From: Legionella londiniensis
GTDB taxonomy: Bacteria; Pseudomonadota; Gammaproteobacteria; Legionellales; Legionellaceae
Direction of reading: 5' to 3'
Length of the DNA: 64,000 nucleotides
NCBI RefSeq assembly: GCF_001467825.1
Contig: NZ_LNYK01000014.1
Coordinates: 127,973 to 191,972, forward strand
In this document: piece by piece, positions 54,839 to 63,971 of the stretch
Numbering within the stretch: the first letter of the stretch is position 1
How the letters are laid out: every line of letters starts with the position of its first letter
Translations under genes and position numbers: made by a program
Notes under the pieces: model-generated
Seen by the model: only the letters and a program-made list of their open reading frames with translations
The model's database searches: none
What the model was told of the DNA's origin: nothing

Positions 54839-57427
54839 ATGAAAAGTTCAGAAATAAGACAAGCATTTCTCGATTATTTTGCACGCCGCGGGCACTATAT
54901 TGTACCTTCCAGCTCGCTGGTTCCAGCCAATGATCCAACGCTGTTATTTACCAATGCAGGCATGGTGCAGTTCAAGGATACTTTCCTGGGCGTTGAATCC
55001 CGCCCTTACAGCCGGGCGGCAAGCGTGCAGCGCTGCGTGCGCGCAGGCGGAAAGCATAATGATTTGGAGAATGTTGGTTATACTGCCCGCCATCATACTT
55101 TCTTTGAAATGCTTGGCAATTTTAGTTTCGGCGACTATTTTAAGCGCGAAGCAATTAGTTACGCCTGGGAGTTTTTAACACAAGTCCTGAAGCTGCCGGC
55201 AGAGCGTCTTTGGATCACGGTGTATAAAGATGATGAGGAAGCTGCAAATATCTGGTTGAACGAAATTGGCGTTTCACCGAAACGGTTTTCGCGGTGCGGC
55301 GAGCAGGATAATTTCTGGTCGATGGGTGATACGGGGCCTTGCGGGCCGTGTACAGAAATTTTTTACGACCATGGGAGTGAGGTGGCAGGCGGCCCTCCGG
55401 GTACGCCGGAGGCAGACGGCGATCGTTATATTGAGATATGGAACCTTGTATTTATGCAATATAACCGTGATAAAAACGGCGTTTTGCATCCGTTGCCCAA
55501 ACCTTCTGTGGATACTGGAATGGGGCTTGAGCGCATTGCCGCTGTTATACAGGGAGTTCACAGTAATTACCATATCGACAGTTTCCAGTATTTAATTCAT
55601 GCCATAGCAGGCTTGACTCAGGGAGTCGCAATTGAAAATCCTTCCTTGAAAGTCATCGCAGATCATATACGGGCCTGTGCTTTTTTAATTGCAGATGGAG
55701 TTATTCCAGGCAATGAGGGCCGCGGATATGTGTTGCGCCGGATAATCCGGCGCGCCATTCGCCATGGCTACAAACTTGGTTTGCCCACACCGTTTTTTTA
55801 TCAATTGGTAACGCCCCTTATTGAAGTCATGGGAGAAGCATACCCAGAGCTTGCGGCAAACCGTGAACAGATTGAGCGGATATTGTTATTGGAAGAAAAT
55901 CAGTTTGCCCGTACTCTTGAGCAGGGAATGCAGTTGTTGCTGGAGCAAATTGAAGGCTTGCAAGGTAAACAATTATCAGGAGAAACTGCATTCAAATTAT
56001 ATGATACCTATGGTTTCCCGATAGATTTAACAGCAGATATCGCCCGTGAGCATGATATTCAGGTGGATATGGAAGGGTTTGAGCAATGCATGAAGCATCA
56101 GCGTGCTCTTTCCCAGTCCGCCAGTCACTTTGAAGCCGATTATTCGCATCCTGCTCAGTTATCGGAATCATCCACATTCGTAGGCTATGAGCATGACACC
56201 GTGCAAAGCAAGGTGATAGCCATATTGAAAGAGGGCAGCAAAGTGGAGGAATGCGGCAGTTTGGGGAAAGCTGCGGTCATTCTTGAGCACACGCCATTTT
56301 ATGCCGAAAGCGGCGGCCAGGTCGGTGATAAAGGCCAGCTCCTTGGCGAAAACGTCGTTTTTCGCGTCGATGATACCCAAAAGATAGGGCAGGCCATCGT
56401 ACACTATGGCGTGCTTGTTTCTGGAAAACTCAAGACAGGGCAATGGTTAACGGCACAGGTTGATGTTGCAAGGCGGGATGCTATCCGCTTGAATCATACA
56501 GCCACTCATTTGTTGCATGCCGCATTAAAAATGATAGTAGGCGAGCATGTCCAGCAGAAAGGATCTCTGGTTGATGCTGAGCGTGCGCGTTTTGATTTTT
56601 CTCACTTTGAAGCGTTAACCCGCGAAGAGTTAGCTCAGCTTGAAACATTGATCAATGACAAGATTCGTCTGAATACGCCTGTAATCACGAATACCATGCC
56701 TCTTGAGGAAGCCAAACAGGCCGGAGCGGTTGCTTTGTTTGGGGAGAAATATGCCGATACAGTTCGTGTGTTATCTATTGATGATTTCTCAAAAGAGCTG
56801 TGCGGCGGCACCCATGCAAGGCGCACTGGAGATCTTGGCCTTTTTAAAATTGTTGCGGAATATGGAATCGCAAGCGGTGTCCGGCGAATTGAAATGGTCA
56901 CTGGCGGTTATGCCTTGCAATGGGTTAATCAGCAACTTGGTTTATTGTATCAGATGGCTGAACAATTAAAGACAACGCCTGCACAGTCTCCTGAAAAATT
57001 GTCACAGGTTCTTCAGGATATGAAATCACAGGAGAAGGAACTCATGCGTTTGCAGGCAAAACTTGCCATGCAATCAGGACATACGCTTTTAGAAGAAGTG
57101 AAACAGGTTAATGGCATTAATCTTTTGATCAAAAAACTGGAACAAGTTGATAGCCAGGCATTAAGAGCCACGCTTGATCAGTTAAAATCCAATCTTGACT
57201 CTGCCGTGATTGTTTTATACACCCTGAATCAGAATAAAATCAATGTGATTGCCGGCGTCAGCAAAAATATAGTCGGCAAGGTGCCAGGCGCTGCGACATA
57301 TGTGCGCCACTTATGTGGTAAAGGCGGCGGCAGAGATGATATGGCCCAGGGAGGAGGAGCAGTGCCAGACGGCTTGCAGGAAAAACTGGCGGAAATTACA
57401 AGAATGCTTGAGGATGCACAAAAATAA
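54839..57427 (+). CDS. alaS: Alanyl-tRNA synthetase
   Basis: 862 residues. The class II catalytic core includes FTNAGMVQFKDTFLG and RCVRAGGKHNDLENVG near the N-terminus. The editing domain carries NHTATHLLHAAL (HxxxH) near 565 and CGGTHARRTGD near 665, which bind zinc. The C-terminal C-Ala domain ends with GKGGGRDDMAQGGG. It attaches alanine to tRNA-Ala and clears serine and glycine mischarging. The gene lies in the recA-recX-alaS-lysC order typical of gammaproteobacteria. No T-box or other leader structure was noticed in the 128-base upstream gap. Confidence 0.99.
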   Translation: MKSSEIRQAFLDYFARRGHYIVPSSSLVPANDPTLLFTNAGMVQFKDTFLGVESRPYSRAASVQRCVRAGGKHNDLENVGYTARHHTFFEMLGNFSFGDYFKREAISYAWEFLTQVLKLPAERLWITVYKDDEEAANIWLNEIGVSPKRFSRCGEQDNFWSMGDTGPCGPCTEIFYDHGSEVAGGPPGTPEADGDRYIEIWNLVFMQYNRDKNGVLHPLPKPSVDTGMGLERIAAVIQGVHSNYHIDSFQYLIHAIAGLTQGVAIENPSLKVIADHIRACAFLIADGVIPGNEGRGYVLRRIIRRAIRHGYKLGLPTPFFYQLVTPLIEVMGEAYPELAANREQIERILLLEENQFARTLEQGMQLLLEQIEGLQGKQLSGETAFKLYDTYGFPIDLTADIAREHDIQVDMEGFEQCMKHQRALSQSASHFEADYSHPAQLSESSTFVGYEHDTVQSKVIAILKEGSKVEECGSLGKAAVILEHTPFYAESGGQVGDKGQLLGENVVFRVDDTQKIGQAIVHYGVLVSGKLKTGQWLTAQVDVARRDAIRLNHTATHLLHAALKMIVGEHVQQKGSLVDAERARFDFSHFEALTREELAQLETLINDKIRLNTPVITNTMPLEEAKQAGAVALFGEKYADTVRVLSIDDFSKELCGGTHARRTGDLGLFKIVAEYGIASGVRRIEMVTGGYALQWVNQQLGLLYQMAEQLKTTPAQSPEKLSQVLQDMKSQEKELMRLQAKLAMQSGHTLLEEVKQVNGINLLIKKLEQVDSQALRATLDQLKSNLDSAVIVLYTLNQNKINVIAGVSKNIVGKVPGAATYVRHLCGKGGGRDDMAQGGGAVPDGLQEKLAEITRMLEDAQK

Positions 57428-57482
57428 AGAAATTTGCTGCCCAAGTGGCAGGTACTGCTAAAATCGGAAGGAAAACTGCCGA

Positions 57483-57488
57483 TATAAT
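57483..57488 (+). promoter_or_regulatory. Candidate -10 element for lysC
   Basis: A perfect TATAAT lies 30 bases before the lysC ATG. No good -35 occurs at 16-18 bases (AT-rich only), so the promoter is weak or activator dependent. TTGCTG at 57434 is too far away to pair with it. Confidence 0.35.
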
Positions 57489-57518
57489 GATTAGATACAT
57501 TTAGGTGAGGCGCTAAAC

Positions 57519-58784
57519 ATGGCACTAATTGTGCAAAAATTTGGGGGAACTTCGGTTGCTACTTTAGCGCATATCAATCATGCTGCAGATTTAGTGGCCA
57601 GAGCCAAGCATGCTGGCAATGATGTTGTGGTTGTGGTGTCAGCCATGAGTGGTGAGACAGATAAGCTTATATCCCTTGCCCATCAGATGAGCGAGAGCCC
57701 TGATCCCAGAGAATATGACGCATTGATTTCTACCGGCGAACAAGTCTCTATGACTTTAATGGCCATGGCTTTAATTAACCGAGGCATTGATGCCCGGTCT
57801 TTTACTGGCGCGCAGGCGCGAATTCAAACCTGTGGTCAGTTTAAAAAAGCCCGTATTCAGGCAATAGATATCCATCCCATTCAGGAAGAATTAAAACATG
57901 GGCGCGTTGTCGTCGTTGCAGGGTTTCAGGGGGTAGATCAACATGGCAATATCACGACTCTTGGCCGTGGCGGTTCGGATACGACAGCAGTTGCCATTGC
58001 GGCTGCCTTAAAAGCAGATGAGTGTCAAATTTATACTGATGTTGACGGTGTTTATACGACTGACCCGCGTGTGGTGCCCGACGCCAGGCGCCTTGATCAG
58101 GTAACGTTTGAAGAAATGCTTGAACTTTCAAGTTTGGGCGCCAAGGTATTGCAGATTCGTTCTGTGGAATTTGCGGGGAAATATAATATACCGCTGCGAG
58201 TGCTTTCTTCATCTCAGGAAGGCCCAGGGACGTTGATTACTTATCAGCAAAAGCGGCATATGGAATCTTTTTCTGTGACGGGTATTGCCTTTAGCCGAAA
58301 TGAAGCAAAAATTTCCCTCACTGGGGTTCCGGACGGTCCAGGCGTTGCTTCCGTTATCCTATCCGAGCTAAGTACCATAGGCGTCAATGTAGATATGATT
58401 TTACAGCATATCTCCAGAGACAAAAAAGCAGATTTCAGCTTTACTGTACATCGAGATGAATATCAGCCTGCTTTGCAACTATTGCAAAAAATAGCAAAAA
58501 AAATGGGGGCTGAGGAAGTTTCGGGTATAGATAAACTGGCTAAACTATCCCTCGTTGGCGCTGGTTTGAAAAGCCATCCTGAAGTAGCGGCTGATATGTT
58601 TAGTGTTCTTGGAAAGTTAGGCATTAATATTCAGTTAATTGCTACCTCTGAAATCAAAATTTCAGTGATTATTGACGAGGCCATGCTGGAACAAGGTGTG
58701 CGTGCCTTGCATGACGCTTTTCGTCTGAATGAAAATGTGCTGGATGAGTCAAGAAGTGCAATTAAAAAAGTCATGATTCAATAA
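57519..58784 (+). CDS. lysC: Aspartate kinase (monofunctional, lysine-pathway type)
   Basis: 421 residues. The kinase domain starts with VQKFGGTSVAT (residues 5-15) and contains FTGAQARIQT, GRGGSDTTAVAIAAALKADECQIYTDVDGVYTTDPR. Two ACT domains follow from ~265 (GVASVILSELSTIGVNVDMI and HPEVAADMFSVLGKLGINIQLIATSEIKISVII). It phosphorylates aspartate, the first step to lysine, threonine, methionine and diaminopimelate. This alpha/beta-type enzyme is usually feedback-inhibited by lysine and/or threonine through the ACT domains. In many relatives csrA follows; here a two-helix membrane protein gene takes that place after 14 bases. Confidence 0.98.
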   Translation: MALIVQKFGGTSVATLAHINHAADLVARAKHAGNDVVVVVSAMSGETDKLISLAHQMSESPDPREYDALISTGEQVSMTLMAMALINRGIDARSFTGAQARIQTCGQFKKARIQAIDIHPIQEELKHGRVVVVAGFQGVDQHGNITTLGRGGSDTTAVAIAAALKADECQIYTDVDGVYTTDPRVVPDARRLDQVTFEEMLELSSLGAKVLQIRSVEFAGKYNIPLRVLSSSQEGPGTLITYQQKRHMESFSVTGIAFSRNEAKISLTGVPDGPGVASVILSELSTIGVNVDMILQHISRDKKADFSFTVHRDEYQPALQLLQKIAKKMGAEEVSGIDKLAKLSLVGAGLKSHPEVAADMFSVLGKLGINIQLIATSEIKISVIIDEAMLEQGVRALHDAFRLNENVLDESRSAIKKVMIQ

Positions 58785-58798
58785 CCATAAGGATAGAC

Positions 58799-59014
58799 AT
58801 GAACGCATTATTAAATCTGCTGTTGGTCATTATTGTCGCAGGTGTTCTATTATGGCTTGTGAATGTTTTAATACCTATGGCGCCGGTAGTTAAGAGATTA
58901 TTGAATGTGCTGGTGTTAATCATTTTAATTTTATACATACTCCAGTTTTTTGGATTAATTTCACCCATTGTTCCCATGTTTCAACTGCTGGGTCCTGGGG
59001 TTAATGTCCCTTAG
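58799..59014 (+). CDS. Small Thivi_2564-type membrane protein
   Basis: 71 residues: a membrane helix at ~5-25, the short conserved link VNVLIPMAPVVKRLLNVLV, and a second helix at ~38-55, ending PGVNVP. This matches a small family of uncharacterised two-helix inner membrane proteins in gammaproteobacteria (called Thivi_2564 family in annotations, from memory). AAGGATAG before the ATG is a good ribosome site. It starts 14 bases after lysC and ends at a strong terminator, so it is probably expressed with lysC. Function unknown. Confidence 0.75.
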   Translation: MNALLNLLLVIIVAGVLLWLVNVLIPMAPVVKRLLNVLVLIILILYILQFFGLISPIVPMFQLLGPGVNVP

Positions 59015-59022
59015 CCAAAAGC

Positions 59023-59053
59023 AAAAAATGGCACAGAATCTGTGCCATTTTTT
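59023..59053. terminator. Rho-independent terminator after lysC operon
   Basis: A 13-bp perfect stem (59023-59035 with 59041-59053) with a five-base loop. The GC core is TGGCACA/TGTGCCA, flanked by six A on the left and a six-T run on the right, followed by ATTT. It is a textbook intrinsic terminator and could act in both directions. Confidence 0.9.
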
Positions 59054-59149
59054 ATTTCAAATTTTATTTCAAAGAATCCTCTTCAATAAAAAAATCTTTC
59101 CTGAAAGCAGCTATAATTAAAATAATATGCGAAGGCAAAAGGATTGATT

Positions 59150-59386
59150 ATGAGAATGATACCTCTCATTGCGGCTTCATTATTATGTTTCCCGATGATA
59201 AACCATGCGGCAGAGATTCCAACCGTGGAAGAGGGCGCTGAAGTTTATGATGAAAAGATGTGTGTAGACCGCTATGCTAATGAATGTATTAATACTGTAT
59301 GCCTGACTTCCGAAGCAAGAGACTGCCAGGACAAGTGCTATCAAGAGGCTAAAGACAAATGCCTTGAACAGATGGGCACTTATTAA
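59150..59386 (+). CDS. Small secreted cysteine-containing protein
   Basis: 78 residues. The signal peptide MRMIPLIAASLLCFPMINHAA predicts cleavage near residue 21. The acidic mature part has six cysteines (in KMCVDR, NECINTVC, RDCQDKC and DKCLEQ), suggesting three disulfides. AAAAGGA lies six bases before this ATG; the longer frame begins at a TTG (59144) and is less likely. No family is recognised. The gene stands alone between a terminator and fleN. Its C-x3-C and C-x4-C spacing recalls the lipoprotein at 5673, but no direct homology can be claimed. Confidence 0.7.
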   Translation: MRMIPLIAASLLCFPMINHAAEIPTVEEGAEVYDEKMCVDRYANECINTVCLTSEARDCQDKCYQEAKDKCLEQMGTY

Positions 59387-59520
59387 TGCCTTAAGTTTTA
59401 CCAATCTATTTTAAAAGTGCGCTTTAGGTCTTTTATTCATTAATATTATTGACTCCTGCCATTTGGCATGAATTTTGCTTGATAATTAAAAACAAGAAGC
59501 CATGCGAAATGGGAGGGATT

Positions 59521-60381
59521 ATGTCAAAATCTGATGAGCCAGTAAAAAAAACGAAAGCAATTCAAAATCTTTTACAAAAAAAACCAATTAAAGTTATCGC
59601 AATTACTTCTGGTAAAGGCGGAGTTGGGAAAAGCGCCGTTTCAATCAATCTCGCATATGAACTCGCAAAAAGAAAGAAAAGCGTTTTATTGCTCGATGCA
59701 GATTTGGAATTGCCGGGACTTGATATCATGCTCGGCGTCTATAGTAAGTATAATTTGCAACATTTAATCAAAGGTGAATGTGATATCAATGAGATGTTGA
59801 TTAAGGCACCAGGCGGTTTTCACCTGATTGCCGGCTCTCCTGATGTTGAATATATGTCAAGTCTTAATTCATTCGCTTATACCGGTATTATTAATGCTTT
59901 TAATGAATTAAATGGGGAATGGGATTATTTAATCATCGACACAGCACCAGGCGTCTCGGAAAATGTATTGAGTTTTATTCGTTCGGTACAGGAAATTATT
60001 TTAGTTGTCTCTGATGAACCAACATCATTAACTTCAACCTACGCATTGATAAAAATCATGAAAAACCGCCATCACTGGATGAAATTCCATGTGCTTGTCA
60101 ACATGGCGCGCGGCATTCAAGAAGGCCAGAATGTATTTAATAAGCTATATTATATTACAGAGCAATTTTTGGAAGTGCACCTGGATTATGTGGGTATGAT
60201 TCCTTTTGAGGAAGAATTTCATCGAGCCATAAAAAAGCAAAAGACCTTAATCCAGGCATTTCCAGAATCGGAAGCGGCTATTGCCATTCGGCAGTTGGCA
60301 ACCACAGTTGAAGAATGGCCGGTGGAGCTTTCGACAAGCGGAAATATCTGTTTCTTTGCGGAGCGTTATATTACGGGTTAA
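59521..60381 (+). CDS. fleN: MinD/ParA-type flagellar number regulator FleN (FlhG)
   Basis: 286 residues. A deviant Walker A TSGKGGVGKSAVSINLA, LLLDADLELPGLDIMLG and YLIIDTAPGVSENVLSF mark it as a MinD-like ATPase. The LPGLDIMLG ... LQHLIKGECDINEML pattern is that of FleN/FlhG/YlxH. It limits flagellum number and, in Pseudomonas and Legionella, restrains the FleQ regulator. The frame extends upstream to a TTG at 59449, but ATG 59521 has GGGAGGG three to four bases before it and is chosen. The next gene is fliA. flhF, commonly just upstream, is absent. Confidence 0.9.
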   Translation: MSKSDEPVKKTKAIQNLLQKKPIKVIAITSGKGGVGKSAVSINLAYELAKRKKSVLLLDADLELPGLDIMLGVYSKYNLQHLIKGECDINEMLIKAPGGFHLIAGSPDVEYMSSLNSFAYTGIINAFNELNGEWDYLIIDTAPGVSENVLSFIRSVQEIILVVSDEPTSLTSTYALIKIMKNRHHWMKFHVLVNMARGIQEGQNVFNKLYYITEQFLEVHLDYVGMIPFEEEFHRAIKKQKTLIQAFPESEAAIAIRQLATTVEEWPVELSTSGNICFFAERYITG

Positions 60382-60448
60382 TGCGATTGACGGGTTTGTG
60401 TCATGGCATTATAACATGAGTCAATAATAATAAAAAAAGGAGATTGTC

Positions 60449-61171
60449 GTGGATGACGCTTTGGCTTCAGAGGGCAAAGTTAATCAACAAACGCAGGAAG
60501 CCTTGATCAAAACGCATGCGCAATTGGTGAAACGAATAGCATATCATTTATTAGGCCGATTGCCTTCATCAATTCAGTTTGATGATTTAATACAGGCTGG
60601 CATGATAGGACTGCTGGAAGCGGCTCGACACTATGATGAAAGCAAGGGTGCTGCTTTTGAAACCTATGCAGGCATCCGCATCCGCGGTCATATGCTGGAT
60701 GAGGTTCGCCGTAATGATTGGGTACCGCGCTCGGTTTATCGCAATGCGCGCATGATTGCTGCCGCAGTTCGTGAGGTCGAAAACCGGCTTGGCCGCGATG
60801 CGAAAGATCACGAGGTGGCCGAAGAATTGGGCATTAGTCTTGAAGAATATCACGAGATGCTCAATGATTCTGCAGGCGGGCATCTTTATGCATTTGAGGA
60901 TCTAGGGGTAACAGAAGACGTCATAAAAGATGAAAAAATTTCTGATTCAACTGAACCTTATGCCAGCGCCTTGCATGCTGATATTATCGCCCATTTATCT
61001 CAGGTAATTGATACCTTGCCTAAAAATGAGCGCTTGGTGCTGTCTTTATATTATGAACAGGATTTAAACCTTAAGGAAATAGGAGAGGTGCTCGGGGTAA
61101 GTGAATCTCGTGTATCGCAGATTCATTCGCAGGCCACACACCGTTTGAAATCCAGGCTGCCCGAGCTTTAG
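60449..61171 (+). CDS. fliA: Flagellar sigma factor FliA (sigma-28)
   Basis: 240 residues. Sigma region 2 has AGMIGLLEAARHYDESKGAAFETYAGIRIRGHMLDEVRRNDWVPRSV, diagnostic for FliA; region 4 ends with LSLYYEQDLNLKEIGEVLGVSESRVSQIHSQA. It directs late flagellar genes and, in Legionella, genes of the transmissive phase. The start is GTG with AGGAG six bases upstream. It follows fleN by 67 bases. motA/motB, which often follow, are not present; prfB comes next. An imperfect GGGAT/ATCCC hairpin at about 61219-61245 with a T-run may end transcription. Confidence 0.96.
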   Translation: MDDALASEGKVNQQTQEALIKTHAQLVKRIAYHLLGRLPSSIQFDDLIQAGMIGLLEAARHYDESKGAAFETYAGIRIRGHMLDEVRRNDWVPRSVYRNARMIAAAVREVENRLGRDAKDHEVAEELGISLEEYHEMLNDSAGGHLYAFEDLGVTEDVIKDEKISDSTEPYASALHADIIAHLSQVIDTLPKNERLVLSLYYEQDLNLKEIGEVLGVSESRVSQIHSQATHRLKSRLPEL

Positions 61172-61343
61172 CTATACTATTGTTTAAGTGCTTCCGTCCA
61201 GTTCCCCTTGGCGGGGTTTGGGATACAGTGGCTTAATCCCGGATTTTTCATACCTTGAGTTTGTGAATTAGGCTGCAAGTATGGTCAGTATTTGGCTTTC
61301 TGTGTAGAATAACGCAACAATTTTTATAGCAAAAGGATCACTG

Positions 61344-62451
61344 ATGCTGGAAGTGAATCAAATTAGTCTTACGCTTGCGGATCTGGACAATCGTGTCCAG
61401 GGTCTTCGGAGGTATCTTTGACTTCGAAAAAAAGCTTGAGCGTTTGGAAGAAGTCAGCCGCGAATTGGAAGCACCGGATGTTTGGAATAATCCGGATAAA
61501 GCCCAGGCCCTGGGTCGTGAACGGGCACAGCTTGAGGCTGTGGTTCACAAGTTGCAGGCATTGTCTCAGGGTATTCATGATTTAGCCGAGCTTTTTGAAA
61601 TCGCGCGGACAGAAGAGGATGAAAGCGCCATTTCCGATGTGGCCGATGAGTTGGCAGTTATTGAAAAGCAGGTTGAGAACATGGAGTTTCAGCGCATGTT
61701 TTCTGGGAAAATGGATTCGGCAAATGCCTTTCTGGATATCCAGGCAGGATCGGGCGGCACTGAAGCGCAGGATTGGGCTGAAATGCTGTTGCGCATGTAT
61801 TTGCGCTGGGGGGAACAGCATGGGTTTGCCACTGAACTCATTGAATGTTCAGCCGGGGAAGTAGCGGGCATTAAAAGCGCAACCATTCATTTTACCGGCG
61901 AATATGCCTACGGCTGGTTAAAAACCGAAACTGGAGTGCATCGTTTGGTGCGTAAATCTCCTTTTGATTCCGGAAATCGCCGCCATACTTCCTTTGCCGC
62001 AGTATTCGTCTCTCCTGAAGTGGATGATGATATTGATATTGCCATTAATCCAGCCGATCTCCGCATTGATACCTATCGGGCATCAGGAGCAGGCGGACAG
62101 CACGTCAACCGTACGGATTCCGCGGTGCGCATTACCCATGAACCAAGCGGTATCGTTGTGCAATGTCAAACAGACAGAAGCCAACACAAAAATAAAGAGC
62201 ACGCCATGAAACAATTGCGCGCCAAGCTGTATGAAATGGAAGTGCAAAAAAAGAATGCCGAACAGCAGGCATTAGAAGCCAGTAAATCAGATATAGGTTG
62301 GGGATCGCAGATTCGATCTTATGTATTGGATCAATCCCGTATTAAGGATTTACGAACAGGCGTTGAAACCAGTAATACACAAGCGGTTCTGGATGGTGAT
62401 TTAGACCAGTTTATCGAGGCCAGCTTGAAAGCAGGAGTAGGGGCAGTATGA
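61344..62451 (+). CDS. prfB: Peptide chain release factor 2 (programmed +1 frameshift)
   Basis: 368 residues after frameshifting: 25 codons from ATG 61344 ([20 protein letters not shown] ...), then an in-frame TGA at 61419-61421, and the remaining 343 codons in the +1 frame from 61420. The tripeptide anticodon mimic SPF is in [13 protein letters not shown] and the catalytic GGQ in [17 protein letters not shown]. It releases proteins at UGA and UAA codons. A start at 61375 inside the shifted frame would be an artefact. AAAAGGA lies about six bases before ATG 61344. The stop overlaps lysS in ATGA, the usual prfB-lysS arrangement. Confidence 0.97.
61407..61422 (+). promoter_or_regulatory. RF2 autoregulatory frameshift site
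   Basis: CGGAGG (61407-61412) acts as an internal Shine-Dalgarno three bases before CTT (61416-61418), followed by TGA C. This is the conserved CTT-TGA-C slippery site. Low RF2 makes ribosomes pause at UGA and slip forward by one base, so RF2 controls its own level. Confidence 0.97.
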
Positions 62452-63935
62452 CCGAAGAATATTTAGATGAAAGTGAAGTTTATCAAATCCGCAAACAAAA
62501 GTTAGCAGAACTCCGTGAGCAGGGCTTTAATTATCCAAATCGCTTTGAACGCCAGCATTTAGCCCATGAATTAATTAAGCAATATGCAAAGGAAAGCAAA
62601 GAAGAATTAGCCGCAAAACGCATTAAAGTGAAGGTTGCGGGACGTATTGTTTTGCGTAGAATCATGGGTAAGGCAAGTTTTTTCCATATCCAGGATATGA
62701 CTGGCCGTATCCAGATTTATGTGCGGCAAAATGATCTCCCTGAGCTCTATGAGCAATTTAAACACTGGGATCTTGGCGATATTGTAGGGATTTCCGGGGA
62801 ATTATTTAAAACCAACACCGGTGAGCTTACTGTTAACGCTGAACATCTTGAGCTTTTAACCAAATCATTACGCCCCTTGCCTGATAAATTTCATGGCTTG
62901 ACTGATCAGGAAATGCGTTACCGCAAGCGTTATGTGGATTTGGTCGCCAATGAAGACAGCAGAAGAACGTTTTTGATTCGTTCCCACCTTATTACTGCCT
63001 GCCGCCAGTTTATGAATGAGCACCAATTTCTTGAGGTGGAAACGCCGATGATGCATCCTATTCCTGGCGGCGCCCTTGCCCGCCCTTTTGTCACGCATCA
63101 CCATACATTGGATATGCAGATGTTTTTACGCATAGCCCCAGAGCTTTATTTAAAACGGCTGATTGTAGGCGGGTTTGAAAAAGTTTATGAAATAAACCGT
63201 AATTTCCGTAATGAAGGTATTTCTACCCGGCATAATCCTGAATTTACCATGATGGAATTTTATCAGGCCTATGCAACTTATCAGGATTTAATGGATTTTA
63301 CTGAAGAACTGCTCCGTTTTCTGTGTGACAGCGTAGTAAAAAAACGCCAGATTGAGTATCAGGGTGAGACGATTGATTTTTCAAAACCTTTTGCCCGCTT
63401 AACCATTAAAGAGGCACTCAAGCAATATCATCCTCATTTAGCAGATCAAATTGAATCTATTGATGGTTGCCGTGCTGTGTTGGATGAAAAAGGCTTTGAC
63501 TATAAGCAGTCGGATGGACTGGGTAAGCTTCAGATGATTTTATTTGAAGAAACCATTGAGCACCAGCTCATCCAACCGACCTTTGTTACTGAATATCCAA
63601 CAGAAGTATCGCCGCTTGCCCGACGCAATGAATTAAATCCCGAAGTCACGGATCGTTTTGAACTATTCATCGCCGGCCGTGAGATTGCCAACGGGTTTTC
63701 TGAATTAAATGATCCGGAAGATCAGGCGGCCCGCTTTCAAAAACAAGTGGAAGAAAAAAATGCAGGCGATCTGGAAGCCATGCATTTTGACAGCGATTAT
63801 ATCGAAGCGCTTGAATATGGCATGCCGCCAACAGCTGGGGAAGGCATAGGCATTGACCGTCTGGTCATGTTGTTTACTGACTCACAATCAATAAGGGATG
63901 TGATTTTGTTTCCGCATTTGCGGCAGAATCTATAA
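62448..63935 (+). CDS. lysS: Lysyl-tRNA synthetase, class II
   Basis: 495 residues. The N-terminal OB-fold anticodon-binding domain includes [33 protein letters not shown]. The class II core has the motif 2 region [34 protein letters not shown] and motif 3 near [14 protein letters not shown], with [19 protein letters not shown] between them. It charges tRNA-Lys. The ATG overlaps the prfB stop (ATGA), so it is translationally coupled. A hairpin ten to forty bases after the stop may terminate the pair. Confidence 0.99.
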   Translation: MTEEYLDESEVYQIRKQKLAELREQGFNYPNRFERQHLAHELIKQYAKESKEELAAKRIKVKVAGRIVLRRIMGKASFFHIQDMTGRIQIYVRQNDLPELYEQFKHWDLGDIVGISGELFKTNTGELTVNAEHLELLTKSLRPLPDKFHGLTDQEMRYRKRYVDLVANEDSRRTFLIRSHLITACRQFMNEHQFLEVETPMMHPIPGGALARPFVTHHHTLDMQMFLRIAPELYLKRLIVGGFEKVYEINRNFRNEGISTRHNPEFTMMEFYQAYATYQDLMDFTEELLRFLCDSVVKKRQIEYQGETIDFSKPFARLTIKEALKQYHPHLADQIESIDGCRAVLDEKGFDYKQSDGLGKLQMILFEETIEHQLIQPTFVTEYPTEVSPLARRNELNPEVTDRFELFIAGREIANGFSELNDPEDQAARFQKQVEEKNAGDLEAMHFDSDYIEALEYGMPPTAGEGIGIDRLVMLFTDSQSIRDVILFPHLRQNL

Positions 63936-63943
63936 TTATCAGG

Positions 63944-63971
63944 CTCCGGATTACGCTTTGCTAATTCGGGG
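63944..63971 (+). terminator. Hairpin after lysS
   Basis: CTCCGGATTA (63944-63953) pairs with TAATTCGGGG (63962-63971) with two wobble pairs; a small inner GC/GC stem closes around TTT. It is followed by CATTTTGCG. Its build matches the hairpin at 15910-15937, and similar CCGGATTACGCTTCGCTAATCCGG palindromes are known between genes in Legionella and other gammaproteobacteria. Confidence 0.5.

Noticed and set aside
61375-62451. prfB starting at 61375 as a simple gene
   Set aside because: The residues before the frameshift point match RF2 only from ATG 61344 and the CTT-TGA-C site is intact.
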